From Enchytraeus crypticus (taxonomy: Eukaryota; Annelida; Clitellata; Enchytraeida; Enchytraeidae): a DNA stretch of 64,000 nt. The notes below the pieces were generated by a model, which searched no databases, was not told where the DNA came from, and worked only from the letters and a program-made list of their open reading frames with translations. A program made the translations under genes and the position numbers. Below are positions 24,701-34,858 of this stretch, in pieces (within the stretch, counting starts at the first letter, position 1; each line of letters starts with the position of its first letter). The stretch is from the NCBI GenBank assembly GCA_905160935.1, contig CAJHZI010000208.1, positions 1,379,501 to 1,443,500 on the forward strand. The letters are read 5' to 3'.

Positions 24701-27700
24701 AGCGTCTTGAGTGAATAGTTTTAGACTTGATTAAGTTCATTGGCGTACTTTTAACTTAGTTGTTAATCTGTTATATAGTTATTTTGTTGAAAAATCAATT
24801 TGCAGTTTTGACCGTTATTTTACCGTTATAGTTGATCCGTTAGACGTTATTTTATATTGCTCTTAGTGTTTAAATTGTTAAAGTTATAGTGTTTACGTTT
24901 TGATCGTTAGTTAATTATTGCATATTTGTAATTTGCATTTTATTTGCATATTTGTATTTGCATTGTATTTGCATATTTGTAATTTGTGTATAACTATATT
25001 GTAATTTATATTGTACTTTCTGCATTGTTTACAATTACTGATATGCCAGTTTTGTAAGCATGTTTCGATCGAGAATTCCGGTTAATTCTCTTCGAAGCAA
25101 TAGTTCTCTTTGCTCTCTTAACATCCGATCCCTCTCTAACTCAGACCATATCATTGCTTTGCATGATTTGGCTGAGACTCACAAGTTTGACTGTTTTGCT
25201 TTTGGAATTTGCACCATTTTTGGACCTTCTTTTTAGCTCGCAGGCTTGTTTTTGCCTCAATAGTGCTCGATGTTGTCATTGATGACTGTAGCACTCTAAT
25301 TGTTGTTATTATTATTAGTATCAGGTTACGAATATACCTTCTCCATTCCACTCTGTTCAGCACCATACCATCTGTCAATCCCATAAAAACTTTTCCATTC
25401 GTTTTAAGAAAATTTTGTAATAACTTCTGAAGCCTAAGCGCCGCTTAACAACTGAATGCCCTTTCTGATGTTGCTTTAAAATTCATGTTAATGATGATAA
25501 TAACATTTACTGTTCTAATCTAAATTGAAGTCATTTCCAAGAATTGCAGATTCTACAAAGAATTAATTTGTAGTTTCTACAATTATAATTATTAACAACA
25601 AATTATCATCATCATCATCCCTTGAATCCCAGTTTAACCAAGGTCTGGATACAAATAGACCAAAAAAACCAAATATTATAAATAAATAAGAAGCAAATAT
25701 TATTAAAAAACAAGTATCTTTTTGGTTACTGCAAGCCATACAATTATTGATCTGATTCTCAAACCTTTGAGCTGTTTCAAAGCGCCTCCTACCCCACCCC
25801 TGTTTGCACCTGATAGGCTCATGTGCTGAGGATTCTTGCAAAGAGTTAAATTAATCATCTTAGAATCTTCCTTCAACAGAGCCAGACATTGTTCCCTTGT
25901 CCAGCCAACCTGCAGAGCCATTTAATATGTTATACATTTAAATCTGGAAGAAATCTACTACTAATTATTCATTTCATTTGTGATTTAGAAGTTGATGTTA
26001 CAGATTTATCTTAGCCATTAGTCGTGAACTGAATTTGAAATAAGCCCTTTGTTCCAAATGAGAATATTTTGTGATAATTATTATAAAAAGTTAAGCCACA
26101 GAATGCCAAATATACAGTATATGTATCTAAATATTTATATACATATTCTCGTGTAAACATTAAGTTACTGTTTACTCCTTTCAGATTTCAATGAAATACA
26201 TTACAAATAGATAGATACAGAGAGAGAACCTTGGGCCCTCTCTGATGGCCTCAGGATTCAATGCATATGTTTAGCTTTGATTTGAATGATTGATGTGATT
26301 TAAGTCTCTATTAAGAGAGGTCATTGAAGGTAGAATGGAAGGAAAAAGAGCCAGAAGCAGGCCAATATTAGGTATATTAGATGTTTTATAGATCCATTTA
26401 TATCTGGAAATAAAGAAGGAAAGCGGAAGACAGACAAGAGAGAAAGTGTTATATACCATGGACCTGCCAGTAGGCAGTGTACTAAGAGAGAGAGAGAGAC
26501 TGAGAGAAGTTTAATACGTACAACAGTCTTACTGTTGACCTGTACGACCTCATCTCCCTCATACAGCCTACGACACTGATCCGCAGCCGACTGAGTTCAA
26601 AATAATCAATGCAACAATGTATATAATTCAACTGCTAAGTGCCAATATTGCATTAATAAAGAAATTCTAAATGCCTTTAACACACACTATATAAAAATGA
26701 AGCTCCATGATGATATCTCTCTCTCTCTCTCCTAATGCACTGCCTACTGGCAGGTCCATGATACATAACGCCTCCACTCTTCTCTGTCTTCCGCCTTCCT
26801 CTTCATTTCCACATATGAGTGGGTCTTTAAATCATCTAACATACCTAATCTAGGCCTGCCCCTACCTCTTTTTCCTTCCATTCTACCTTCTATGACCTCT
26901 TTTAATAGACCTTCCCCCCTTAGAATCTGTCCTATCCATCTCTTGTTCCTATTTCTTAATACATTTATCAACTGTCTATCTGTGCCAACTCTCTCCAGGA
27001 CTTCCTCATTTGTAACCTTTTGAGTCCAGCTAATCCTCTCCATTCTTCTCCAAATCCACATTTCCAATGCCTCAAGTTTCCTAATATCTTCCTTTCTTAA
27101 GGTCCATGTTTCACATCCATATAATAGCGTGGTCCAAACCAAAGTTTTCACTATCTTTATCTTTGTGTCTTTCCCTAGACTTTTTGTCAATAGTTCTTTT
27201 CTACTACCAAAGGCCGCTTTTGCTTGTGCAATCCTACTGCATATTTCTGTCTCACATTTCCCATCATCGGTTATAGTATGACCCAAATATTTGAAACTCC
27301 TTACCTGTTCCAATTTCGTACCATTTATTGTGATATTATCTTCACCTTTATTATTGGACACTCTCATAGCCTTGATCTTTTTATATTAATCTTCATGACA
27401 TATCTTAGGGCCGTATCATTCAGCCTATCCATTATCTTCTGCAATCCAATCTCGCTGCCCGCTACCATTCCGTGGTCATCTGCAAATCGTACATCTTGTA
27501 ACAAATTCCCTCCTACTTTTATTCCTTCTTCCAAGTCTTCCATGGCTTCCTCCATCATTGCCTCAGCGTAAATGTTAAACAGCAGCGGCGAAATGCTACA
27601 ACCTTGTCTTACTCCATGATATCTATCACTTCGATGATATCTATCACTTTTAAAATCACATGTTCGAAACAATATTAGTTTAGTAAGTTACAGCTATTCT

Positions 27701-27803
27701 AAAGTTATGCAAGCCAGTATACCAGTATTGAGAATTTCCGTTGCTTTACCCTTTGACCAAAATATCCCATAATCTATACTCTAGGGTATTTGAACACCCT
27801 AAA

Positions 27804-27849
<46 letters not shown>

Positions 27850-29151
27850 TTCACTCTTTCTCGCTACCGTTCTGCTAAGCGGCAGGTTCAGGGTACATAT
27901 TCCTAATCACAATCTGCTGTCACACTTCCCAATGAGCACTCTATCGATCAACACGTTAATTCCTCCACAAGAGGTTATGCTTTATGCACAATTTAATGTT
28001 GCTACAAATATGGAAAAATATAGCTTCAGAGTACGTTTCTCTTTAACCCCGTTCTTGGTTAGTCGCCTCTTATGACACTAGTAATTATGGTTGGTCTATT
28101 CTTCAGAGATGCAGACTCTACAAGGGAAGGCATTAAAGAAGACATCAAAGACATTAAAAGCAACTAAGAAAATAATAAAAACATTTCATAACATGTCACT
28201 AACATTACTGTTTACAGCATTACTAATAATTTATAATATACTTTATACTCACATATGCTTTGATTGTATCTACAGTATGAACTCCTTTCAATGACATCTT
28301 AAATGTAATTCCCTATGAACAAAACAGAATGTAAAAACAAAGATAAATGCAAAATACGCTTTAAAAAAGGAGAAAGCTAATCAAACAGTTTAAATCAGTT
28401 TATTTATCGTTGTAATCAGAACAGATTTTAAAGTGAATCATATTTAGTATTTAGTATAATTTACTTTTTAGAATTTATCATTATTTTCCTATTATTATCT
28501 TTTTTTTCATTATTTTATAATTTATAATGTATAAAAGTTATAATATAACTTTTAATATGATCATTATCACTTCCACAGCATAGGCAATGGCAGTGAAATG
28601 GAATTCAATCAGGATACTTAGCCCTTTGCCATTGGTATAAACAAAAAGTAAATATTTAACATAACAACAATTAGAGTGCTACAGTCATCAATGACAATAA
28701 CGAGCACTATTGAGACAAAATCAAGCTATCAAGCAAAAGGAATAAGACACCATTTAATCAACTTATCAATTTAGACACATTATGAATCAATCAGCCAAAA
28801 ATAATAGTTGCATTATCGACCTACCTAATAGAAAAGTCAGCTCTTTGGAAATAAACAGCTTATAGTTGGAGCATTATAATATCATAAATAGAACAGAATA
28901 GAATTAAACTGAATGGAATGGAATAGAATAGAATAATAGAATAGAATACTAGAATAGAATAGAATAAAATAGAATAGAATAGAATAGCATGAATAGAATG
29001 GAAAGGAATGGAATAGAATAGAATTCATTACAAGTAACCTACTCAATAGTCGAGTATATCAAAGTAGTGTGAAAAAGGGACATAAGGCTCTGAAGCATTC
29101 TCATGTGCATAAAACACAGTTATAATAGAAGCAGGACTGGTTATATATATA

Positions 29152-29210
<59 letters not shown>

Positions 29211-32200
29211 ACGATATAAATACACACTGATACATATATACACAATTGTCAACATGCACTTGAATACCAAACGCAGATTTGAAGATTAAGTACAGGAATC
29301 ACACGCTAAATTAATTTTTTGAACCTCTTGTTGTGTTAACCATAAAACTCCAGGTCAGAGACTTGAGGCTAAAACCCATGAGTTAAGCATTGAAAATAAA
29401 TTCAAGACCTAGATCTTGAGATTCAAGGTTAAATGAAAGTTTACTTGTTCTCAAGGTCTTAGTTTCCTCCAATAATGTCGTCAAGGACATTATTTGACAA
29501 GGATTCGAGAATAATACATCACATGCAAATCTAGAAAATTGTAAAAATGTCTGTTATTTTTACATGTCTTAAACTGTTGCATACAGCACTACGTAAAGCT
29601 TCAAAAGCAGGCAAAATGCCAATGCTAATGCCAGTTTCGTCTCTCGAAAGCGATATTAGTGACGGATGAGCCCAGGATTAGAACCCACACATACTGATCC
29701 ATGGTTGGATATCTTACAAACATATGAAGCCTAAATAAGACTCTGAATACGTAGGCAGAACTAAAAGATAGATTTAGAAAGATGATAAAATAGAACATTC
29801 TTGACCAAAACAACTTACCAAGTCTTCATCAAGTTTCTTGTGAATAGTAATGATCTCTAGTGAAGCCGGAGTAATTGCAAGTGAATCCACACCGTCGCCT
29901 TCTATCAGCAATTGATCACACAAATTCCACAGGCCTTGACACTATAATACAGAAAAATATTACATGTTCAGAACGCTCAATGTGTGAAAAAGTTGTCCAC
30001 TATAATGAACAGTGCTTCAAATAAGGGAAATATACAAGTGCGATAGGAGTAAACTGTTATGTCTATATTGAATTTATCCTCACTGAATTCTTTAAAACAA
30101 TTAAATTATTTTAAACTTTTGACAATCTTATCCAAGTATCAAATATACTGTCTATTATATATTTGTCGTGTATATTGTTTTAAAATATATTAAATCTACA
30201 AACTTTACAATGTCTTACCTAAATTATCTTCAATAATGGAAAACTTACTTCCTTCATGATACCCTCAGTATTGGCAGCATCGTTCCTAGCATATGCCAGA
30301 AGCTTGACAGATCGATCAAGCAGAGAAAATCTAAGAGAATCCAACTTAAGTTTCCTTCTACTCTTATCAGAGCACATTCTGCACATTAAATTATAGTACA
30401 TTAGTAACATGACATTTCCCAAGCTATAGGCTACATAAGGTATGGATAAGCCATAGCCTTTGTGAAGGGATTAACTTGTTGAGCTATGGAGTGCTCTTAT
30501 GGAGCGAGAAAGCAGACTTTGAGTATGAATATATACCTTGAACCTGCCACTTGGAAGTGCACTGAAGAGAGAGAGAGAGTAACATTACTTAATATGAAAA
30601 CTTAGAGAGAGTCTTCTTTTCTTTGACATAAGCTCTTAATCACTTTGTAATTTTAAGGTTCAACAACTTACAGAAGTTCTTTTCTGTTGAACTGGAGAGG
30701 CCAGGCAGATTACCAGAAAGCTTGAATCGTTTTATCAAACCCTGGAATTTTTCTCACAGGGTAAAAATGAATTATGCTGAGAACAGTTAGACAAAGCTAC
30801 TCCAAAAGAAAGTTTGTTACACCCAAAGCAAAGCAGGGCAAGAGAACGGATGTTATTAATTGGTTATAAAATCGTCTAAATCGTGTAAATGCAGCAGGCT
30901 AAGATCAAACTTATTACTGTCCTACGTTAGTCCACTTCAAAGACCTTCACACATTTAAGTTGAACTTACAATGAATTTGTTCTCTGTCACATAAATTCAC
31001 ATACTCACACTGAGACAAGTGCACTTCGACAGTATCTCAAAATATCCTACAATCGTCTATTCCAAAACTATACATTTAGCATTACCCTCAAAAAAACAAC
31101 ATCCTTGACATTATTTATGAATCTATTTTAGGATGTGAAGGTATTTTAAAGACATAAAGAAGTACCTTAGAAGTTTAATAAGTGTATAAAAACTAACTGT
31201 AATATCAGAATTTAAAATACTATTAAAAATTAAACAAATCATAATCTTACCCATCAATCCATCGAATTATTCTCTTCACTGCATCGATAATGTCTGAGGA
31301 AATTTTTCGTATGTTCAGCATTAGTCCGATCTGAAGCTCTGCTGTCATTGCTTGATCCATATTGGTCCGCGACTTAAGTTCATTGAAAAGATTTCGAGCA
31401 AGAGAATCAAGTTTTAGCATCAGTGTCAGTAGAGTCTCTGAAGAGAGCTCATATTGCTAAAGTTACACAATAAAAAATATTAAAAGCATAAACTTCTTAT
31501 AAAACAAAATCTGGATATAACAAACACAACCTAAAACAAATTCATAACTACACTATTTTCTAATAAATATTTACTTAGAAATTTAAATATCAACACACAA
31601 TATAATACTAATGAAATAAAAAAGGTCTGAAATCTTACTAGGTACCTTGCAAAACAGCAGTTTAAAACTGTCTGAGAAGTCAAGTAGAATAAAGCATTAT
31701 ATTTGCCAAGAAGCAATCAAACATAAGTAAAATTCTTCGCAAAGTTTTCTCTTCAAATCTAAAGGCTTAATCTTTATTCAAAATCAGTTCATATCAGAAG
31801 AGCTCCTTCTTACTACAGACTTGTTACTCTTTGAACAGTAATAATAATATTATTATTATGATAATAATTATTTCTATTATTAATCATAGCATTAATAACC
31901 AAGATCTCAATCAAAAATAAGAATAATATTAGAGTTGTACAGGATTTTATTTTTTCAAATCAGACGGAACCTGATTTCAAACACAGATCCAGCCGGAATC
32001 GGAACAGGATCGGATATGGCCTAGTTATAATTGTAATGTTATAAAAACTGTAAAAAACCAATGTTAATGTCAGTTTCATCTCTTGAATGTGATGCCAGTA
32101 GCCCATATTATGAGAAAACACATCAAGTGAACATATACAGTATAGTGCAAAAATATATTCATAAATGCTAATATAGACACAAAAATGCATGATTTCACAT

Positions 32201-33081
32201 TGTATCAATACAAACCAGCATCTGCAGCAATGATATGGCAAGCATTATATTTTCCTGATGGCCGATTTTATGAATTCCTAATCGTGACAGTTCACAGCTG
32301 GTTATCTGCAATAACTGTTTGCCATTCAGCGATGCTGCACTGAATAGTGCTAGATAGGCCGTTGACATACAATCCAATCCTACACCAATCAAAAATATAT
32401 CTTTACACTTCACACATATTGTTTACAGCTATAGGTTAAAGCTAAGTTGCATAATCAGTGAATTATTGAAATTCCGATTAACTGCCATTAACAGTTAATA
32501 TGGTAACTCTTTGATATTCCATAACTCTTATTTAAGCAGCACTACTGCACTGGATGGGCTAGAGTAACTATAAAGACATAAAAAATATAATGTTCTGCTT
32601 CAAAATCTCTAAGTTCGACTAAAACGTCACAACAAGTCAGCCATGAAAAAGTTGTAAAATTTTAATGAGAATCACTGCATAAGAAAATCCCAGCCATGGA
32701 TTAGCTAGACAATGAAAATCAATATTAGCCTCAAAATCAGCTTCTGCCGCATTCACTTATCAAAGAAATCTTTCATTAATTAATATTATAAGTTTTAATG
32801 ATAAGCATGGCATAAAGCCATTTTCATTTACTATTCAACTAATATCATCTCTTTGTTTTTACATGCACGTACTTAATTGTAATGATTCCAAAAGAAAATT
32901 AGGCGTTAAGAGATCATGCTTGGCTGACCAACTCTTTCTACTGAAAATATTAACAATGCATACAATAATCAGACATATTTCAGTAGTGAAAAAGCTACTT
33001 ATACATCTTACCTTGGAGCCACGATTGTACTTGATCTGAAGTCCATGACATCACATTCACAAAGCTCAACGTAGAAGACAT
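9991..33081 (-). CDS. CNKSR2: CNKSR-family scaffold protein (connector enhancer of kinase suppressor of Ras, CNKSR2-like)
   Basis: CNK proteins scaffold Raf/MAPK and small-GTPase signalling at the membrane. I placed exons (plus coordinates, in transcription order) at 33012-33081, 32216-32379, 31251-31456, 30249-30378, 29819-29941, 28253-28312, 26522-26590, 25765-25909, 23483-23823, 20586-22606, 17037-17193, 15365-15508, 14522-14598, 13660-13728, 12920-13014, 10944-11099, 10442-10635 and 9991-10149. Domain order is the family's: SAM, CRIC, PDZ, disordered linker, PH, conserved tail. Phases agree at every junction except 25765/23823 and 20586/17193, where a small exon is probably missed or an end is misplaced. 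Length is about 1,450 aa against roughly 1,030 for human CNKSR2, the excess being the repeat-bearing exon at 20.6-22.6 kb. The paralogue cannot be fixed, so the symbol means the family. Introns are full of SINE and LINE pieces. Confidence 0.88.
10788..10917 (+). mobile_element. tRNA-derived SINE abutting CNKSR exon 16
   Basis: The head (GTCGGTAAGATATTGGACC) and B-box-like GGTTCAAATCC are followed by the family body. It ends within about 30 bp of the CNKSR exon 16 splice donor, on the opposite strand to the gene. Confidence 0.75.
12386..12478 (+). mobile_element. LINE 3'-end fragment
   Basis: 3' terminal piece of the LINE whose longest copy is at 26,715-27,672: AAGCGGAAGACAGAGAAGAG, TATATACCATGGACCTGC, then an AG tail. 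Other short copies: 16,309-16,655 (+), 19,870-20,215 (-), 26,310-26,505 (+), 36,255-36,480 (-) and the pieces around 54,136 and 56,690. Confidence 0.75.
12920..15508 (-). CDS. CNKSR2: CNKSR exons 12-15: PH domain
   Basis: Four exons build one PH domain with matching phases (0, 0, 2, 2, 1). 15365-15508: [20 protein letters not shown], close to the vertebrate SCKDLGKGDCEGWLWK, then WNKFWFVL. 14522-14598: GVLPLPGYTVSPFYESRSK (vertebrate GFISLPEFKIDRASECRKK). 13660-13728: TFKAYNSSTTYYFASES. 12920-13014: KWMNKMGV, the closing helix with its invariant Trp. PH domains bind phosphoinositides or proteins at membranes; here it would help recruit the scaffold. Confidence 0.88.
13207..13366. repeat. 32-bp minisatellite, 5 copies
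   Basis: Five almost perfect copies of a 32-bp unit (contains CATCAGCACTGTACCACAG) lie in the CNKSR intron between exons 14 and 15. The unit has internal half-repeats. Confidence 0.92.
14010..14115 (+). mobile_element. 5S-rRNA-derived SINE fragment
   Basis: ATCGAAGTTAAGCTACATC and TTAGTACTTTGTGGGTGA correspond to the 5S rRNA internal promoter (A box and C box). It is a diverged partial copy of the element at 61,460-61,770. Confidence 0.6.
16309..16655 (+). mobile_element. LINE 3'-end fragment
   Basis: A diverged copy of the LINE C-terminal coding and 3' end, with TGGATATGGAGAATGGAAAA, GGCAGACCGAGGTTAGGAAT and the 3' hairpin CCTGCCAGTAGGCAG followed by an AG tail. It contains frameshifts and lies in a CNKSR intron. 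Confidence 0.75.
17037..17193 (-). CDS. CNKSR2: CNKSR exon 11: linker before the PH domain
   Basis: Open exon with acceptor TTTGCAG and donor GCT|GTTAGT, reading SGVADISGALGLPGKFS then a Ser-rich and acidic end (KYDSDSLSA). It joins the PH exon in phase 0. No similarity is recognised beyond its position. Confidence 0.6.
18110..18300. repeat. (CTCTCTACATCTAT)n minisatellite
   Basis: CTCTCTACATCTATCT-type units are repeated about a dozen times directly before a LINE fragment. Confidence 0.85.
18301..19285 (+). mobile_element. CR1/L2-group LINE 3' fragment with an embedded (TA)n run
   Basis: The plus strand encodes the last part of a non-LTR reverse transcriptase: a YSRVRYCIEIYG segment, LQPLHIACNRVLRTL, and the conserved end NYSTRLLDSNY then WNKIPPILRNIK, stopping at 18,963. 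A TA run (18,666-18,732) interrupts the frame without breaking it, adding about 22 Tyr/Ile residues. A 3' untranslated part follows to about 19,285 (AATAAACATATG). The frame is closed upstream of 18,400, so the copy is 5'-truncated and dead. It lies in a CNKSR intron on the opposite strand. Confidence 0.8.
19870..20215 (-). mobile_element. LINE 3'-end fragment
   Basis: On the minus strand this is a diverged copy of the LINE C-terminal coding region and 3' end. The hairpin (CTGCCTACTGGCAG on plus) lies at the left end. Confidence 0.75.
20586..22606 (-). CDS. CNKSR2: CNKSR exon 10: giant disordered exon with three coding minisatellites
   Basis: About 2 kb is open on the minus strand without a stop, encoding a Ser/Pro/Asn-rich disordered region. 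In transcription order it carries an acidic/basic start (SSEDDDVSSISRRR), a GPNP-type repeat (22,000-21,768), a DAPPAPR heptad repeat (about 21,440-21,340) and a decapeptide repeat NEATPLSQRS (about 21,075-20,821). All repeat units are multiples of 3 bp, so array changes keep the frame. The left end is near 20,586, or at an alternative donor CAG|GTTAGA about 15 bp earlier; neither matches the phase of the next exon. Vertebrate CNK2 has a much shorter linker here. Confidence 0.75.
20821..21075 (-). repeat. 30-bp coding minisatellite (NEATPLSQRS decapeptide)
   Basis: About nine tandem 30-bp units encode ten residues each, six of them nearly identical, decaying to NETTP and KVITP variants at one edge. 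It lies inside CNKSR exon 10. Confidence 0.9.
21340..21440 (-). repeat. 21-bp coding minisatellite (DAPPAPR heptapeptide)
   Basis: Four to five tandem 21-bp units encode DAPPAPR with one DAHLAPR variant, inside CNKSR exon 10. PxxP-like Pro-rich units could be SH3 ligands; that is inference. Confidence 0.85.
21768..22000 (-). repeat. 12-bp coding minisatellite (GPNP tetrapeptide)
   Basis: About eighteen 12-bp units encode GPNP and variants (GTNP, GSNP, SPNP), inside CNKSR exon 10. Confidence 0.9.
22635..22800 (+). mobile_element. SINE-A, 5' part
   Basis: It begins CCCGTGTTGTGTCCGGGTTG and runs through GGGCATTCGGTTGGTGAGCG to AGAAATTGCTAC; the GAT tail is missing. It starts only about 30 bp from the upstream end of CNKSR exon 10. 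Confidence 0.8.
23330..23440 (-). mobile_element. Dispersed repeat with ATT/ATTG tail ('SINE-C')
   Basis: This copy shares GACGTCCCTGACGTTGCC and the GACGTTAAATTC end with copies at about 16,915-16,990 (-), 36,575-36,650 (+), 38,050-38,115 (+), 45,100-45,190 (+), 45,890-46,010 (+) and 52,920-53,000 (-). In sense orientation it begins at an AAT-type tract, then reads GGTTTAACGTCCGTTTCCTC. I cannot tell which tract is the true tail or whether a tRNA head exists. Confidence 0.55.
23483..23823 (-). CDS. CNKSR2: CNKSR exon 9: acidic and basic linker
   Basis: A 341-bp open exon after the PDZ encodes an acidic, glycine-rich stretch (SGGSATDYDEDGG), then SRSRDMWRRMSTTEMKQRR and a Ser/Thr-rich tail. 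Its acceptor (CTACTGCAG) follows the GAT tail of a SINE directly, so there is almost no pyrimidine tract. The donor ACCG|GTAGGT joins the next exon in phase 1. It falls in the poorly conserved CNK linker and is supported by continuity rather than similarity. Confidence 0.7.
23826..24005 (-). mobile_element. SINE-A with its GAT tail touching a CNKSR splice acceptor
   Basis: On the minus strand the SINE-A body ends in (GAT)n, and within about 10 bp comes the acceptor ACTACTGCAG of CNKSR exon 9. The tail therefore replaces the usual pyrimidine tract. Confidence 0.75.
25050..25310 (+). mobile_element. CR1-type LINE 5' fragment joined to a hairpin-ended repeat
   Basis: From about 25,077 the plus strand reads NSLRSNSSLCSLNIRSLSN then DLAETHKFDCFA, the start of an apurinic-like endonuclease of a CR1/L2-type LINE. 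It then joins, near 25,205, a repeat also seen at 47,590-47,705 that ends in a hairpin (AGTGCTCGATG ... AGCACTCTAATT). The rest of the LINE is missing. Confidence 0.6.
25765..28312 (-). CDS. CNKSR2: CNKSR exons 6-8: PDZ domain
   Basis: Two small exons and one larger exon encode the PDZ. 28253-28312 gives GITFKMSLKGVHTVDTI (carboxylate-binding loop region); 26522-26590 gives CRRLYEGDEVVQVNSKTV; 25765-25909 begins VGWTREQCLALLKED and ends the domain with INLTLCKNPQ. The order matches the vertebrate GDEVIQVNHQTVVGW segment across the exon 7/8 junction. The 3' end of the last exon is uncertain because its phase does not fit the next exon placed. Confidence 0.85.
26715..27672 (-). mobile_element. 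Non-LTR retrotransposon (RTE/CR1-like), 3' third
   Basis: Minus strand, in two frames: 27,672-27,364 reads YHGVRQGCSISPLLFNIYAE and DVRFADDHGM (RT motifs with the active-site Asp pair, FADD), and 27,367-26,744 continues with FKYLGHTITDDGKCE, ALYGCETW-like LLYGCETWTLRK, MWIWRRMERISW and the C-terminal GRGRPRLGMLDDLK. The frame shift near 27,365 breaks the protein. The 3' end is the hairpin CCTGCCAGTAGGCAG and an AG tract. The copy is 5'-truncated and lies in the CNKSR intron between exons 6 and 7, in the gene's own orientation. Confidence 0.85.
27800..28000 (-). mobile_element. AG-tailed dispersed element ('SINE-B')
   Basis: Read on minus, the element contains GGATTAATGTG/GTTAATT-type heads, GAGTGCTC, then CCTGCCGCTTAGCAG and an (AG)n tail. 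Other copies: about 30,425-30,575 (+), 48,890-49,095 (+) and diverged pieces near 2,360-2,450, 7,960-8,070, 11,640-11,740, 46,990-47,090 and 60,370-60,610. Confidence 0.6.
28890..29030. repeat. (GAATA)n pentanucleotide microsatellite
   Basis: AGAAT/AGAATA units are repeated about 25 times with minor interruptions. Confidence 0.9.
29150..29208. repeat. (TA)n microsatellite
   Basis: Uninterrupted TA dinucleotides in a CNKSR intron. Confidence 0.95.
29819..31456 (-). CDS. CNKSR2: CNKSR exons 3-5: CRIC domain
   Basis: Three exons (31251-31456, 30249-30378, 29819-29941) encode residues 79-231, a helical stretch at the place of the CRIC domain. Recognisable points are RIIRWIDG (family LLAWLDRS) and SLEIITIHKKLDEDL just before the PDZ domain (family HLEVIQLANIKPSEGLG). 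Junction phases are 0, 2, 0 and 0. CRIC is found essentially only in CNKs, which supports the identification. Confidence 0.85.
30425..30575 (+). mobile_element. AG-tailed SINE-B copy
   Basis: GGGATTAACTTGTTGAGC, then GGAGTGCTCTTATGGAGC, then CTTGAACCTGCCACTTGG and an AG tail. Its last 25 bp resemble the LINE 3' end (CCATGGACCTGCCAGTAG, then AG), which suggests LINE-driven spread. Confidence 0.7.
32216..33081 (-). CDS. CNKSR2: CNKSR exons 1-2: SAM domain
   Basis: Exon 1 (33012-33081) starts with ATG and reads VMSWTSDQVQSWLQ, the typical first SAM helix, ending in phase 1 at G|GTAAGA. Exon 2 (32216-32379) supplies the rest, with LLQITSCELSRLGIHKIGHQ matching the SAM signature of vertebrate CNKs (ITHQELEDLGVSRIGHQE). 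Together they make residues 1-78. The first ATG lies right at the SAM start, as in other CNKs. Confidence 0.9.
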
Positions 33082-34858
33082 GGTTATTCTTAGAAAAAAA
33101 GTTTAATTATATAAAAATTAACTGTGTAAAGGCATCATTAATTTTAATACAAAGTAAAATTCTGCTTCTCTATCATCTGTAACATCAACAGGTATAACAC
33201 ATATCGTTCTAACAAAATCTGCAAATAATAATTATACTTAATGCGATATTTATATTAAATATACTCCACATAAGTCACTGTACCGTATATCTGTTGTCAC
33301 TTTTTCAATATATTTGTGACAAAAATTAACTAAATCATGATTTATACTACATATTCTTATTCGTTACACTGATTCTAAGACTTTTCTGCTTCGTATTTTC
33401 ACGGATTGTAATACTACGATATTACTTATTAACTAAAGCTGTCTAAGTTTAGAAATTGGATTCTTTGATAACTAAAATAATATATTGTATTACAAGTTAT
33501 CCAGACACACCTTTTATGTTTGTAAACAAAGTTGAGAATTTCTACGTTAAAGCTCAGCAATTTTTAAAAGTTTGCTCTGGCTCCATTTATTTTTTGCATA
33601 TGCCTAACCTAGCTAAGCCTTACCCTAAAGCCAATCTATCCCGTATTAATTTAAGTATAAGAGATGCCTACGAAAATTTCTATGAGGTAAATTTATAGTA
33701 TTTGATCTTAATGGAAAGTGTTAACATTTAATGAATTACAAACCAGGTACGAAAGGAAAATTCTTCGTTACCCAGATCATTTCGAAATCGGGACCATGTA
33801 GTTACTGGTCTTTAATTTAATGTACCTTAACTTTAAAATAATTAAGTTAAGGACCAATAACTATAGGGTCCTGATTTGGAACTGTTCAGGCCAAATCACC
33901 ATAGTTTAAATTTTAAAATGCTATAAAAGCGTCACATATTTAATTAACTAAACTACTTTTTTGTCATATAAAGGTGATTTAAAAATGACAGTAGGCAATT
34001 AAATGACTATCGTCATTGAAATTTTCAGTCGAGCTTGATTAAGTATACGTATTTTCTATTTCGCTCATCAGATGTAAATAAAAAAAACTGAAATCTGAAA
34101 ATTGCCAAACGTTTGGTCATTGAATCAATCGAAAGCAAAGATCGAAAGTGGTAATAAAATGCAAAATGCGATTAGAGTTTTGATCTCAGTTAGGTAGTAA
34201 AGAATGAAAAACGAGACAAAATGGTAGATTTTAGCATCTAGCATATCATTCTAACTTATAAGCTTTTAAATCTATAAAGATTCAAGCAAAAACTGATCAT
34301 GTAGACCAACAGGAATTCAAATTGTAAAATCTCTTGAAGTTCCTTGTTTTACGTGTTGACAAACAAACAACATGGAGGCAATTTCTCACGAATAATCTAT
34401 TTATGTTATTTATTTGAATAAAATATTTTAATATTAAGCTTAGGAAAAATCTAACTAGTAAAAGTCGCAGCATTAATTTAAATTTAAGTTAAATGTTAAT
34501 GGTCTCACATAAACTTTTATGTAGGCTTGCCAAATTTATGTAGTAGTACTGAATGATGGATGGATTTGATCTTATGCCTCCATTACGAGAAATCTGGCGT
34601 GCAATAGCAACGCACATTTACAGTTCTAGGTTATACATGACAACATCGAACTCTATGAGGTCCATGCCTAGTTGTTGAGGAAGACAAAAAAGTCCTATAT
34701 TTTATAAGTCCTGACCCTGGTTAAACTGTTATTCAAGGGAAGATGATAATGATGATCAATTGCCGTCTATTAATTGAAAGATAACTTTAAACTGCATGTT
34801 ATTGAAAATTGTAGGTATAAATATTGATGATTAGAAAAAACTACTTATAGACATCAAT
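33082..34858. promoter_or_regulatory. 1.8-kb intergenic region between divergent CNKSR and TMEM248
   Basis: The two coding regions start at 33,081 (minus) and 34,859 (plus). The interval must hold both promoters and any upstream untranslated exons. I see no clear TATA box. A SINE-A 3' fragment lies at 34,650-34,760. A moderate open frame at 33,456-33,698 has no recognisable similarity. Confidence 0.5.

Noticed and set aside
27224-27571. 115-codon plus-strand frame
   Set aside because: Antisense of the LINE reverse transcriptase on the minus strand.
33456-33698. 80-codon plus-strand open frame between CNKSR and TMEM248
   Set aside because: No family resemblance, ordinary AT-rich composition and no splice partners.
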